Part shown: piece after piece, positions 1 to 9,472 of the stretch
How positions within the stretch are numbered: position 1 is the stretch's first letter
How the letters are laid out: each line of letters begins with the position of its first letter
From: Candidatus Accumulibacter meliphilus
GTDB taxonomy: Bacteria; Pseudomonadota; Gammaproteobacteria; Burkholderiales; Rhodocyclaceae
DNA: 64,000 nucleotides
Assembly: GCA_003332265.1 (NCBI GenBank)
Contig: QPGA01000012.1
Coordinates: 22,770 to 86,769 of the forward strand
Reading direction: 5' to 3'
Position numbers and translations under genes: made by a program
The notes under the pieces: generated by a model
Told to the model about the DNA's origin: nothing
Database searches by the model: none
Seen by the model: the letters and a program-made list of their open reading frames with translations, nothing else

Positions 1-731
1 TCGAAGAAAAGCGCAAATCCGGCATCTCGTTGTCGACCCTCGGCTTTGGCACCGGCAACTACAACGAAGCGATGATGGAGCAGATCGCCGATGTCGGCGA
101 CGGCGCTTATTCCTACATCGACAACCTGATGGAAGGCCACAAGGTACTGGTCAATGAGCTGACTTCCACCCTGGCCACCATCGCCCGCGACGTGAAAGTG
201 CAGATCGAATTCAATCCCGCCGTGGTCAAGGAGTATCGCCTGATCGGCTACGAGAACCGCCAGCTGGCGCGCGAGGATTTCAACAACGACCAGGTCGATG
301 CCGGCGACATTGGCGCAGGCCACACCGTCACCGCACTCTACGAGCTGACCCTGGCCGGCAGCAAGGCCAGCGTGGACCCGCTGCGCTATGCCCGGCAAGC
401 CAGTGTCGAAAGCCCCTTGGGCAACGAACTCGGCCACCTCAAGCTGCGCTACAAGCAGCCCGGAAGCAGCACCAGCGAGCTCATCGACTTCCCTCTGCAA
501 CGTAGCGCGATCAAAGCGCTCGACGCCGCCAGCAGCGAATTTCGCTTCGCCAGCGCCGTGGCGGCCTACGGGCAGCTGCTGCGGGGAGGCAAATACACCG
601 GCGACTGGCGCTATGCCGACGTCCGCAAGCTGGCGCTGGCCAACACCGGCAGCGACCCCTACGGCTACCGCGGCGAGTTCCTGCGCCTGCTCGATCTGGC
701 GGCAGCCCTGGGGAGCAAGCCCGCGAGCTGA
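1..731 (+). CDS. vWA-domain protein, YfbK-like (5' truncated)
   Basis: C-terminal 242 codons of a larger protein; the reading frame is open from base 3 and the true start lies outside the window. The visible part runs from the end of a von Willebrand factor A domain (ISLSTLGFGTGNYNEAMM, then the ADVGDGAYSYID segment) into the C-terminal region typical of YfbK-type proteins (DUF3520), with VKVQIEFNPAVVKEYRLIGY and the GAGHTVTALYEL motif. In this family vWA domains bind a divalent metal and mediate protein contacts, usually at the cell envelope. The next two genes are an ECF sigma factor and a membrane protein, a common arrangement for YfbK-like loci, so a role in envelope signalling is inferred. 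Confidence 0.85.
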   Translation, partial: EEKRKSGISLSTLGFGTGNYNEAMMEQIADVGDGAYSYIDNLMEGHKVLVNELTSTLATIARDVKVQIEFNPAVVKEYRLIGYENRQLAREDFNNDQVDAGDIGAGHTVTALYELTLAGSKASVDPLRYARQASVESPLGNELGHLKLRYKQPGSSTSELIDFPLQRSAIKALDAASSEFRFASAVAAYGQLLRGGKYTGDWRYADVRKLALANTGSDPYGYRGEFLRLLDLAAALGSKPAS

Positions 732-844
732 TCCGCCGCCCGTTCTCGTTCCCGGCGCCTCGCCGCCGCCTCTCCTGCAGGCGAGAGTGGGGGCAGGTGG
801 CGGCAAACACCCCCGGCAAGGCGGCCAAGTCTATACTGCGCGCC

Positions 845-1417
845 ATGAAGACCGCCGCCGAACTTGCCACGCTGCCCGACGAAGACCTGATGCTGCTGGT
901 TGCCAACGGCCTGGTCGAGAAGCCCGCCACCGAGCTCTTCCGCCGCCACAACCGGGCGCTCTTCAACTTCATCGCCTGGCAGTGCCAGGGCAATGTCGCC
1001 CAGGCCGAAGACATCACCCAGCGCAGCTGGGAGAAGCTGATGACGCGCTGCGCGGATTACAAACCGCAAGCGGCTTTCCGGACTTTCCTGTTCCAGATTG
1101 CCCGCAACCTGTGGCTCGACCTGCGCCGCTCTGCGGCCGAAAGCCAGCGCGCAGAACTCGACGACAGCCGCCCCGAAGCGCCCACCGAGGATCTGGCGCC
1201 GGAAGCCGAACTGATACTGCGCCAGAATCTCGACCGGGTGCACCAGGCCTTGCTCGCCCTTCCCGCCAATCAGCGCGAAGTGGTGGTCCTGCGCTTTTTC
1301 AGCGAAATGACTCTGGAGGAAATCGCGCACACCGTCGGCGAAGGTTTCGAAACCGTCAAGAGCCGCCTGCGCTACGCTTTCACCCGCCTGCGCCGCGAAC
1401 TGGAGGCACAGGCATGA
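845..1417 (+). CDS. ECF-family RNA polymerase sigma factor
   Basis: 190 residues, the usual ECF size. Region 2 is visible as a LFRRHNRALFNFIAW helix followed by AEDITQRSWEKLM and the FLFQIARNLWLDLRR segment that contacts the -10 element. Region 4 is the helix-turn-helix LPANQREVVVLRFFSEMTL with EEIAHTVGEGFETVKSRL, which reads the -35 element. The ATG at 845 is chosen over the in-frame ATG at 797 because family alignment starts near there. Its stop overlaps the next ATG by four bases (ATGA at 1414-1417), so sigma factor and following membrane protein are translationally coupled, as expected for a sigma/anti-sigma pair. Target promoters are unknown. Confidence 0.9.
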   Translation: MKTAAELATLPDEDLMLLVANGLVEKPATELFRRHNRALFNFIAWQCQGNVAQAEDITQRSWEKLMTRCADYKPQAAFRTFLFQIARNLWLDLRRSAAESQRAELDDSRPEAPTEDLAPEAELILRQNLDRVHQALLALPANQREVVVLRFFSEMTLEEIAHTVGEGFETVKSRLRYAFTRLRRELEAQA

Positions 1418-2670
1418 ACCAGGTGAGCCAGGTGAACCAGATGAGCCGGGCTTTCGAAAAATTCCTTCAGGGCGAGGACCGCCTGGCCCGCCTGCTCTGC
1501 GAGCTGCCCGCCTACACCCCGTCGGACGAAGCTGAATTCGAAGCGGCTTTTGCGCGGGCGGCACAGGCCGCACAGGCTGCACAGGCCGCGGCAATTGCCA
1601 CACCGCCCGAGGCGGCCGCCACGCCAACCACCTCACCCAGCCCTGCGCCAGCAACAGCCGCGCGTCTCGAGACCATTCCTTCGGCTTTCGAACCACCCGC
1701 CAGCCTGGAAGCCAACTTCCTGAAGATGGCCGCCAGCATTGAATCTGCGCAAGCTCCCCGCCGCGAGGCCGTCCTGACGGGCATCGCCAAAGGCGATAGC
1801 CCACAAGCGATGCTTGGCGCCGCACTTGCGCCGGCCAGCGAAGAATGGCTGCGTGCGCAAGCAGTTGCCGCGCCAGCCACCGAAGCTGCCCCGCCAGCCA
1901 CCCCGGTCAAGAAACGCGCCTTCCTCGGCTTTCGCTGCTTCGACCTGCGTTTGGCGGCACTGGCTGGCCTGCTGGCAGCAATCGGCACGCAACTCGTGCT
2001 CACCCTCACCCCCGACGCGCAGCAAGTCGCGGTGCAAGACGCTTTCCAGACAGCAATGCTGGCCAAGGACGCGGCGAAGAAAGAGGCGCCCGGCCAAAAC
2101 GCCGAGCCCGCACTTGCCGAAGCGCAAGTCGCGCTGGAGCAGACGCCTGGCGCCATGCGGCAAGGCCCGCAAGACAAGGGCAAACTCGGCGCACGAGAAC
2201 GCCATGCCGCGCCGGGCAGCGGCATGGCACAAGACGCGCGCGCCGACGCACGCGCCGCGCAGCCTGCACCTCCAGCCGCAGCCCGGATGACGGAACAGAC
2301 AAGCCGCCCGGGGAAAATGGCGGCAAGCGGCATTACAAACACCCCGAAAGAAGAAGGCCCGGCAACTCTGGCGGCTGCGCCGATGACCCGCCAGAAGAGC
2401 GTCGACACCGGCATCAGCGCCACGCTCGCCGACGACCCGGCCGACATCGCTGCCCGGCTGCCGGCCCGCCCGGCAGGCGCGGTATGGACGGTATGGGCGG
2501 TCTATAGCCGCCACATCGGCCAGCCTGAACTCGATCGCTGGCTTGAAACCCTGCGCCAGCACATACCGGAAAGCAGCCGCCCGGCGCGTTTCGAGCTGAT
2601 CAGGGACGACGCTAGCGGCGGCCCAAGCCATCTGCGCATCGTGCCGCCGACCCTGCCCGCGGTCCGATAA
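1414..2670 (+). CDS. Ala/Pro-rich single-pass membrane protein, probable anti-sigma partner
   Basis: 418 residues with no clear family match. The N-terminal 50 residues (AFEKFLQGEDRLARLLCELP) are followed by an Ala/Pro/Thr-rich linker. One hydrophobic helix (LRLAALAGLLAAIGTQLVL, about residues 190-208) follows a basic KKRAFLGFR stretch, which predicts a cytoplasmic N-terminus and periplasmic C-terminus. The periplasmic part is low-complexity until a compact end beginning near AVWTVWAVYSRHIGQPELDRW. Position directly behind the sigma gene with a 4-bp overlap, plus this topology, suggests an anti-sigma or sensor role. That is inference; no ZAS-type zinc motif is seen. Confidence 0.6.
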   Translation: MNQVSQVNQMSRAFEKFLQGEDRLARLLCELPAYTPSDEAEFEAAFARAAQAAQAAQAAAIATPPEAAATPTTSPSPAPATAARLETIPSAFEPPASLEANFLKMAASIESAQAPRREAVLTGIAKGDSPQAMLGAALAPASEEWLRAQAVAAPATEAAPPATPVKKRAFLGFRCFDLRLAALAGLLAAIGTQLVLTLTPDAQQVAVQDAFQTAMLAKDAAKKEAPGQNAEPALAEAQVALEQTPGAMRQGPQDKGKLGARERHAAPGSGMAQDARADARAAQPAPPAAARMTEQTSRPGKMAASGITNTPKEEGPATLAAAPMTRQKSVDTGISATLADDPADIAARLPARPAGAVWTVWAVYSRHIGQPELDRWLETLRQHIPESSRPARFELIRDDASGGPSHLRIVPPTLPAVR

Positions 2671-2692
2671 GTTTTCGCCAACTGCGAGATTG

Positions 2693-2716
2693 TTTGTCTG
2701 GGACTTTGTCTGGGAC
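2693..2716. repeat. 12-bp perfect tandem duplication
   Basis: TTTGTCTGGGAC occurs twice head to tail in the 312-bp gap before the sulfatase gene. No function is evident. The rest of 2671-2982 shows no convincing gene. Confidence 0.6.
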
Positions 2717-2982
2717 TGCAAGGCGACGGTGAATATTGGCGACGCTGCATGCGGGTTTCGGTCTGTGGCTGCGCAACCGACGCCAAAGATGTCGCGCGGG
2801 CCATTGCCGCCATCGCCAAAGCACTCTGAGCGCGCTTGGCCAGCAATGATTCTCGGCGTACAGCCCGTCCCTTGCCCCCTGGCGTCAGTCTGCTGTAATG
2901 CGCGTAGGCAACAATGCCGGGCCACTCGCCTTCATTGGCCAGGTAAGCTAATATGCATACTCCTTTTTTGACGGAGAAAAAC

Positions 2983-5559
2983 GTGGACAAAACTCAACGC
3001 GTGGCCGGGATATTCGCCTGCGTGGTGAGCCTGGCTACCATAAGCGGCGCCGCACTAGCCCAGCAGGTCACCGGCACGCTCGGCTCACCCAGTGCCACCA
3101 CCACCCTCAGCGGCAAGCAACTTCCACCGCCGGCCCCGAAATTCGGCGGCGTCATCAAGGACGACGCCTTGCAATCCAAACCCTGGTGGCCACCGCGCGT
3201 CGTGCCGCCCAAAGGCGCGCCCAACGTCCTGCTGATCATGACCGACGACGCCGGATTCGCCGTGCCGAGCACTTTCGGCGGCGTCATCCCGACACCGACC
3301 ATGGACCGCATCGCGGCCAGCGGGCTGCGCTACAACAGGATGTTCTCCACCGCGCTGTGCTCGCCGACACGGGCCGCGATGATCACCGGGCGCAACCACC
3401 ACTCGGTCGGCTTCGGCGTCATTGCCGAGCAGGCCACCGGCTTCCCCGGCTACGATAGCGTCATCGGCGTGGACAACGCTACGATCGGCCGCATCCTGCG
3501 CGACAACGGCTATGCGACGAGCTGGTTCGGCAAGGATCACAACACGCCGACCTACCAGGCCAGCCAGGTCGGACCCTTCACCCAGTGGCCGACGGGCATG
3601 GGCTTCGACTACTTCTACGGTTTCGTTGGCGGCGACGCCAACCAGTGGGGACCGAACCTCTTCCGCAACACCACGCAGATCTACCCGTGGATTGGCCATG
3701 AGGGCACCCTGAAGATGGATCGATCGGATCCAAAAGCGGAGATCTGGCCAGTCACCGGCAAGGAGCCCTCATGGAACCTGATCACCGCAATGGCCGACGA
3801 CGCCCTTGACTGGATGTATCGGATTCACCAGACCGATCCCAGGCAGCCGATCTTTATCTGGTATGTGCCCGGCGCCTCACACGCGCCACATCACCCGACC
3901 CGAGAGTGGGTGGACAAGATCCACGCCATGCATCTCTTCGATGACGGTTACGAGAAGGTGCGCGAGCGCATTTTTGCGAACCAGAAGAAGCTCGGTGTGA
4001 TTCCGCAGGACGAAGAGTTGACGCCCTGGCCCAACGACCTGCTTACGCCGTGGGACAAGCTCACGCCGGAAGCAAAGAAGCTCTACATCCGGCAGGTTGA
4101 GGTGTTCGCCGCCTACGTGGCTTACAACGACCACGAGATCGGCCGGGTGATCAAGGGGTTCGAGGATTTGGGCAAGCTCGACAACACCCTGATCATCTAT
4201 CAGAACGGCGACAACGGCACCAGCGCCGAGGGCGGGCCGGAAGGCACGTTCAGCGAAGTCGCATTTTTCAACGGCGTTCGTCCGCCCGTGGACGTGCAGA
4301 TGAAGTTCTACGAAGCATGGGGAACCGAATTCGCCTACAACCACATGTCGGCGGGCTGGTCCTGGGCATTTGACACGCCCTTCGACTGGTTCAAGCAGAA
4401 CGCCTCCCGGCTCGGCGGCATCAACCAGAACATGGTCATCTCGTGGCCGGCGCGCATCAAGGACAAGGGCGGCCTGCGCGAGCAGTTCATGCACGTCATC
4501 GATGTGGTCCCCACGCTGCTGGAAGTCACCGGCATCGCCGCGCCCGAAACCGTGGACGGCATCAAGCAGAAGCCGATCGAGGGCACCAGCTTTGCCTACA
4601 CTTTCGATGCCGCCAACGCCAAGGAGCCGTCCCGCCACAAGATCCAGTACTTCGAGATGATGGGCCAGTGGGCTCTTTACAGCGAAGGCTGGCTCCTGAG
4701 CACCAAGGTCGACCGTGCCCCGTGGGACGCATTCAGTGCTGCCAACGAGGATCCGCTCAACAACCAGGTGTTCCAGCTCTACGATCTGACCAAGAACTTC
4801 AACCAGTCCGAAGATATCGCCGCGCAGCATCCGGAGAAGGTCAGCGAGATGCGCAAGCTGTTCGTCGAGGAAGCGAAGAAGTATCAGGTCTTCCCGCTGG
4901 ATGCGTCGGTGGGCGCCCGGGTCGCGGCTCCGCGTCCGAGCCTCACCGCCGGCCTCAGCGAACTGGTCTATACGCGGCCGATGACCGGCCTGCCGCAGGG
5001 CGACGCGCCCTACCTGCTCGACACCTCCTACAGCTTGACGGCGGACATTACCGTGCCGGAAAGCGGCGCGGAGGGCATGATCGCGACTTCCGGCGGACGT
5101 TTCGCGGGCTGGGGCTTCTACCTGCTCAAGGGCAAGCCGGTGTTTTGCTGGAATCTGCTCGATCTCGAGCGAATCAAGTGGGAGGCGCCGGAGGCGCTGA
5201 CGCCCGGCGAGCATACGCTGGTGTTCGACTTCAAGTATGACGGCCTCGGCGTTGGCACCATGGCGTACAACAACTTCTCCGGCATCGGCAAGGGTGGCAC
5301 CGGTACGCTCAAGGTGGACGGCAAGGTGGTCGCGACGAAGAGGATGGAGAAGACGCTCCCCATCATCCTGCAGTGGGACGAGAGCTTCGACATCGGTTCG
5401 GACACCATTACCGGCATCAACGACGCCGACTACAAACCGCCCTTCCCGCTGACCGCCAAGTTCAACAAACTGACGATCAAAATCGACCGGCCGCAATTGT
5501 CGCCGGAAGACATCAAGAAGTTGGAAACGGCGATGAAGACCAAGGCCGTCGCCGACTGA
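2983..5559 (+). CDS. exported arylsulfatase (type I, formylglycine-dependent)
   Basis: Large sulfatase of 858 residues that hydrolyses sulfate esters, probably in the periplasm. The active-site signature CSPTRAAMITGR is present; its cysteine codon is at 3358-3360 and would be oxidised to formylglycine. Metal-ligand aspartates appear in LLIMTDDAG. A C-terminal beta-rich domain (about 230 residues) follows the sulfatase fold, as in bacterial arylsulfatases annotated as AtsA-like. I prefer the GTG at 2983: it has GGAG at 2973-2976 six bases upstream and begins directly with a signal peptide (VAGIFACVVSLATISGAALA). The ATG at 2953 would add ten residues before it. No formylglycine-generating enzyme gene is in the window. 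A strong terminator follows. Confidence 0.92.
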   Translation: MDKTQRVAGIFACVVSLATISGAALAQQVTGTLGSPSATTTLSGKQLPPPAPKFGGVIKDDALQSKPWWPPRVVPPKGAPNVLLIMTDDAGFAVPSTFGGVIPTPTMDRIAASGLRYNRMFSTALCSPTRAAMITGRNHHSVGFGVIAEQATGFPGYDSVIGVDNATIGRILRDNGYATSWFGKDHNTPTYQASQVGPFTQWPTGMGFDYFYGFVGGDANQWGPNLFRNTTQIYPWIGHEGTLKMDRSDPKAEIWPVTGKEPSWNLITAMADDALDWMYRIHQTDPRQPIFIWYVPGASHAPHHPTREWVDKIHAMHLFDDGYEKVRERIFANQKKLGVIPQDEELTPWPNDLLTPWDKLTPEAKKLYIRQVEVFAAYVAYNDHEIGRVIKGFEDLGKLDNTLIIYQNGDNGTSAEGGPEGTFSEVAFFNGVRPPVDVQMKFYEAWGTEFAYNHMSAGWSWAFDTPFDWFKQNASRLGGINQNMVISWPARIKDKGGLREQFMHVIDVVPTLLEVTGIAAPETVDGIKQKPIEGTSFAYTFDAANAKEPSRHKIQYFEMMGQWALYSEGWLLSTKVDRAPWDAFSAANEDPLNNQVFQLYDLTKNFNQSEDIAAQHPEKVSEMRKLFVEEAKKYQVFPLDASVGARVAAPRPSLTAGLSELVYTRPMTGLPQGDAPYLLDTSYSLTADITVPESGAEGMIATSGGRFAGWGFYLLKGKPVFCWNLLDLERIKWEAPEALTPGEHTLVFDFKYDGLGVGTMAYNNFSGIGKGGTGTLKVDGKVVATKRMEKTLPIILQWDESFDIGSDTITGINDADYKPPFPLTAKFNKLTIKIDRPQLSPEDIKKLETAMKTKAVAD

Positions 5560-5568
5560 GCGCCGTTC

Positions 5569-5596
5569 GTCGACACGGCGCACGCGCCGTGTCGAC
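5569..5596. repeat. near-perfect palindrome after sulfatase gene
   Basis: GTCGACACGGCG pairs perfectly with CGCCGTGTCGAC around a 4-base centre. There is no T-run, so it is not by itself an intrinsic terminator. It lies just upstream of one and may add 3'-end stability. Confidence 0.6.
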
Positions 5597-5621
5597 TCAA
5601 TTTGACGAACTGTCTGAAATA

Positions 5622-5660
5622 CGCGGGGTGTTTCCTGATCGAACGCCCCGCGCTTTTTTT
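5622..5660 (+). terminator. rho-independent terminator of the sulfatase gene
   Basis: Stem GCGGGGTGTT (5623-5632) with AACGCCCCGC (5642-5651), one G-T wobble, a 9-base loop, and seven T at 5654-5660. Confidence 0.85.
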
Positions 5661-5672
5661 GGAACCTCATAA

Positions 5673-6377
5673 ATGAAATGGCACATGCCACATCAAGACA
5701 AGACAGCCATGAAAATGATTGACGCCTCCTTGCTTCGCGCAGCGTGCAAGACTGCCGTGCGCCTGCTGCTCTGTTCGAGCCTGGCACTGACCATGCAGCC
5801 GGCGCAGGCCGGCTTCGACGAAGCCGCCGCGGCTTTCGCCGCGGGCGATTACGCCAAGGCGCTGCAGGAAACCCGCCCGCTGGCCGAAAGCGGCGATGCG
5901 CGTGGCGAATACGCCATGGGCGTACTCTATGAAAACGGCTACGGAGTGACGAAAGACCTGAAACTGGCGGCAGCCTGGTACCTGAAAGCCGCGCAACAGG
6001 GCAACGCCGATGCCCAGTACAACCTCGGCGCGATGTACGAGCACGGCGTCGGCATGGCGGTGAACTATCCCGAGGCAGCGCGCTGGTATCGTCCGGCCGC
6101 CGAGATGGGTGACATCGATGCGCTGAGCAACCTGGGCGTGCTCTACCAGGGCGGCAAGGGCGTGCCGCAGGACAAGATTCTGGCCATGGCGCTGTACAAC
6201 GTCTCGGTGGCCTATGCCGGCAAGGGCAAGACCCAGGCGGCGCAGAACCGTCAGGTGCTGGCCAACCAGATGTCGCTGGACGATGTGAAGAAAGCGCTGG
6301 CGCTCACCGAGGAGTTGCTCAAGCCGGGCCAGCTGAAACCTGCGCTGGCAGCCTATTTGCAAGAACGGCCGCGCTGA
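5673..6377 (+). CDS. exported Sel1-repeat protein
   Basis: 234 residues with an N-terminal signal sequence (LLLCSSLALTMQPAQA) and three to four Sel1-like TPR units. The consensus is visible as GEYAMGVLYENGYGVTKDLK, then AQYNLGAMYEHGVGMAVNYP, then ALSNLGVLYQGGKGVPQD. Sel1 repeats form helical scaffolds for protein binding; a periplasmic location is inferred from the leader. The ATG at 5673 has a weak GGAA eight bases upstream. The in-frame ATG at 5709 lacks one but would give a tighter signal peptide, so the start is not settled. It lies just past the sulfatase terminator and is probably transcribed separately. Confidence 0.85.
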   Translation: MKWHMPHQDKTAMKMIDASLLRAACKTAVRLLLCSSLALTMQPAQAGFDEAAAAFAAGDYAKALQETRPLAESGDARGEYAMGVLYENGYGVTKDLKLAAAWYLKAAQQGNADAQYNLGAMYEHGVGMAVNYPEAARWYRPAAEMGDIDALSNLGVLYQGGKGVPQDKILAMALYNVSVAYAGKGKTQAAQNRQVLANQMSLDDVKKALALTEELLKPGQLKPALAAYLQERPR

Positions 6378-6460
6378 TTGTCGGCTGATTGTCGGCTGCC
6401 GAGCGCCGTCATCCGGCGGCCAGCAAAGCAATTTCTGTCAATGAACACAGCACCTGTCCA

Positions 6461-9115
6461 ATGACTATCCGGAATCTGGAATTTCTCTTTCGTCCCCAGT
6501 CGGTGGCCGTTGTTGCCGAACCCGACGAGCCGAGCCGCTACGCCGAGGTGGTGCTACGCAATCTCGGCGCCGGTGGATTTTCCGGGCCGCTCATTTCGGT
6601 CACCGCCAGGAAAGCCTGGCGCTTCGCGATCGGCGCCCATGTGCGTCTTGACGGGCTGGATGTGGTGCCTGATCTGGCGGTCGTCTGCGCAGCGCCGGAC
6701 CACGTCCCGCAAATCATCAGCCAACTCGGGGCACGCGGCACGCGGGCGGTGATCGTTGGCATGTCGCTGCGCGACAGGATGAACAGCCGCCAGATCGCGG
6801 CGGCTCACAAGGCCATTCTCGAGGCGGCGCAACCGTACCTGATACGCGTCCTCGGACCGGGGAGCGGCGGTCTCGTCGTGCCACCGAAGGGTCTCAACGC
6901 CAGCGTCGCCCCGATCGTCGCCCGGCCCGGAAAGATCGCCCTGCTCACCCAGTCGGCTTCAATCACCGCCGCCGTTCTTGATCGCGCCGACAGCAAGGGC
7001 ATCGGCTTCTCATTGGTGTTGCACCTGGGTGCCAGCATCGACATCGATCTCGCCGACGCTCTCGACTGGCTGGCGGCAGATCCGGATACCGGATCGATCC
7101 TGGTGCAGTTCGATGCCGTCACCGGCGGACGAAAATTCATGTCCGCAGCGCGCGCGGCGGCGCGCAATAAGCCGGTCGTCTACTTACGCAGCGGACGGAT
7201 GGCGAGCCGGCAGCCGGCAAGCGAGCCGTTTGCCGCCAGCGCGGTCTACGAAGCCGCCCTGCGCCGCGCCGGCTGGGTGCGCATCGACACTCTGGGAGAC
7301 TTGTTCGAAGCCGCCGAGGCGATGGCGCGGGTGCGTTCGCTGCGCGTCGAACGGCTGACCATTCTGGCCAACGGTCACGGTCTCGGGCGGATTGCCGCTG
7401 ACACGCTGCTGGCTTCCGGCGGCCAGCTGGCAACACTTTCAAAGGACACCCTGAAGCGCCTCGGCCAACGCCTGCAGATGCGCCTGACGCCGAGCAATCC
7501 GCTCGCCTTGCCGGCGAACATTTCCGCGGAAAACTGGGCGGCGGCGCTGGCTGCAGTACTCGACGACCGGGACACCGACAGCGTGCTCACCGTCTGTTCG
7601 CCGTCGCCCTTTGCGCAAAGCACGGCGATCGCCACGGCCCTGTGTAAAGTGATCGAGGACAGCGGGCGCAACGTGTTCACCTGCTGGGTCGGCGGTACGG
7701 CAATGCTCGAGGCGCAGCGCATCGCGGCGGCGCACGGGGTCTTGAGCCATGACTCACCGGGCAAGGCGATCGCCGTTTTTCTGGGCATCGTCGATTACCA
7801 GCGCAATCGCCGCTTGCTGATGCAGATGCCGCCGTCGCAGACGGATGGCTTCTCCCCCGACATCACTGCCGCCCGTACAGTGGTCGCGGAAGCGATCGCG
7901 GCCGGCATGGAGACGCTGACGCCGGTCCAGGCGCGCCGCCTGTTGCACGCCTACGGCATCGACTCTGCCGAGTATCAGCTGGCGCGCAACATCGATGCGG
8001 CGATCCGCAGCGCTGACGATATCGGCTATCCGGTCGATCTCGGCCTGGTGCTGGCCAACGCCCTGCCCTTTGCAGCGCTCGCCTCTGGACTGCGTTCGCC
8101 GGCCGACATCCATGCCGCCGTTCGCCACCTGCGCCGCATTGCCAAGACTCAGCACCCGGGGCACCGCGTCAGCAACTATCTCTTGCGACCCAGCGCCGCA
8201 CGCAGTGGCGCCCCTGCCCTGCGTCTCGGCGTTGCCGACGATCCGGTGTTCGGTCCGGTGATTTTCCTCGCTCCCGCCGGCGCAAAGAGATCCGGTGAAG
8301 GCGCTTTCGTTGTCGCCCTGCCGCCGCTCAACCCGACCCTGGCCCAGGACCTGCTTGCGCGCAGCCGTTTTGCCGAGGAGCTTGGCGATGACGAGCGTGC
8401 CGCGCTGGAAGCAGCGCTGCGCACGGCGCTGCTCCGCTTGTCACAACTGCTCAGCGATATCGACGAGCTGCTTGGCGTCGAACTCGATCCGCTGCATGTC
8501 GAGACCTCCGGCGTGCTTGCCTTGAACACCCGCATCCGCATCGCAAAAAGCGGCGGCAAGCGCGGCCTGCGACGCTTTGCGATCCGCCCCTATCCGCAAG
8601 AACTGGAACAGCAAGTCGACTGGAACGGTAGGCAGCTCTTGATCCGCCCCATCCGCCCGGAGGACGAGATCGCGCTCGGCGATCTCATTCGCTCGCTCGA
8701 TGCAGAGGATGCACGCATGCGCTTCTTTGCCGCGATGCGCAATCTGCCCCGCTCCCAACTCGCTCGCTTCACCCAGATTGACTACGATCGCGAGATGGCG
8801 CTGGTAGCCATCGAGCGCAGCAGCGACGGTGTCGAGCGTTCGCTCGGAGAGGTCCGTGCCGTGTCCCATCCCGACCACGCCATCGCGGATTTTGCCATCG
8901 TGGTCAGTTCGGGATGCAAGGGCAAGGGGCTCGGACGCCTGCTATTGCAGAGCCTCATCAACTACGCGCGCAGCCGCGGCATCGGCGAACTGCGCGGCGA
9001 AACCCTGGAGGGCAACCTGCGCATGCAGCACCTGGCCCAGGATCTTGGCTTCAAGCTGACGGCCGGCGCCGACCGCGGCACGGTGGATCTTCGTCTTGTG
9101 CTGTGCGCGCCCTGA
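6461..9115 (+). CDS. Pat-like protein: degenerate NDP-forming acyl-CoA synthetase fused to GNAT acetyltransferase
   Basis: 884 residues in the order CoA-binding domain (FRPQSVAVVAEPDEPSRYAE), succinyl-CoA-ligase-like domains, a weakly conserved ATP-grasp region, and a GNAT domain from about residue 721 with the acetyl-CoA loop GKGLGR near 821-826. This is the architecture of the Pat/YfiQ protein lysine acetyltransferases that control acyl-CoA synthetases. The loop that in active enzymes carries the phospho-histidine (SHTGA-type) reads ASEPFAAS here, near residue 253, so the histidine is absent. The ATP-grasp lysine/histidine motif after GYPV is also lost. The ligase half is therefore probably a sensor rather than an enzyme. 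The start at 6461 matches family alignment; an in-frame ATG at 6389 adds 24 unrelated residues. Confidence 0.85.
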   Translation: MTIRNLEFLFRPQSVAVVAEPDEPSRYAEVVLRNLGAGGFSGPLISVTARKAWRFAIGAHVRLDGLDVVPDLAVVCAAPDHVPQIISQLGARGTRAVIVGMSLRDRMNSRQIAAAHKAILEAAQPYLIRVLGPGSGGLVVPPKGLNASVAPIVARPGKIALLTQSASITAAVLDRADSKGIGFSLVLHLGASIDIDLADALDWLAADPDTGSILVQFDAVTGGRKFMSAARAAARNKPVVYLRSGRMASRQPASEPFAASAVYEAALRRAGWVRIDTLGDLFEAAEAMARVRSLRVERLTILANGHGLGRIAADTLLASGGQLATLSKDTLKRLGQRLQMRLTPSNPLALPANISAENWAAALAAVLDDRDTDSVLTVCSPSPFAQSTAIATALCKVIEDSGRNVFTCWVGGTAMLEAQRIAAAHGVLSHDSPGKAIAVFLGIVDYQRNRRLLMQMPPSQTDGFSPDITAARTVVAEAIAAGMETLTPVQARRLLHAYGIDSAEYQLARNIDAAIRSADDIGYPVDLGLVLANALPFAALASGLRSPADIHAAVRHLRRIAKTQHPGHRVSNYLLRPSAARSGAPALRLGVADDPVFGPVIFLAPAGAKRSGEGAFVVALPPLNPTLAQDLLARSRFAEELGDDERAALEAALRTALLRLSQLLSDIDELLGVELDPLHVETSGVLALNTRIRIAKSGGKRGLRRFAIRPYPQELEQQVDWNGRQLLIRPIRPEDEIALGDLIRSLDAEDARMRFFAAMRNLPRSQLARFTQIDYDREMALVAIERSSDGVERSLGEVRAVSHPDHAIADFAIVVSSGCKGKGLGRLLLQSLINYARSRGIGELRGETLEGNLRMQHLAQDLGFKLTAGADRGTVDLRLVLCAP

Positions 9116-9472
9116 GGAGCTCGAGAGCATCATCATGGTCATGTTCGTCACCCGTGATCGATTCGCCAGACGGGAGCTTGAGTTTGCATGATATCGTTTT
9201 GAGATGCGCAGCAAGGCGAAAGGTGGCATTCGTCTTGACCGTCAAGCAGCGTCCGAGACGCACGGATACGCTCCCATCTTTCCGGCGGTACAACCGTATG
9301 GAAGTGTCCGCGAGCCGAATCATTGATGCGCTCTAAGTGTGTTTTGGGGCGACAGTTTTTTGCGTAGCATCGGAGCTTTTTTCCGGGATTGAGCTCGCTC
9401 GGAGTGCTGGAAGCCGTGTGGCAGACTTCGCCACTGTCTCTCTGTGGTCCTAACCCGCCCGGCGGCAAATGC
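9116..9472. other. intergenic region without a recognised gene
   Basis: 357 bp between the Pat-like gene and the TumA-like gene. Short open frames on both strands have no recognisable motif or convincing ribosome site. Confidence 0.5.

Noticed and set aside
388-1413. Long upstream extension of the frame of the anti-sigma-like gene
   Set aside because: It runs over the vWA and sigma genes in another frame. The true start is the ATG overlapping the sigma stop.
2690-2971. 93-codon open frame upstream of the sulfatase gene
   Set aside because: Begins in the 12-bp tandem repeat, has no motif, and overlaps the sulfatase start region.
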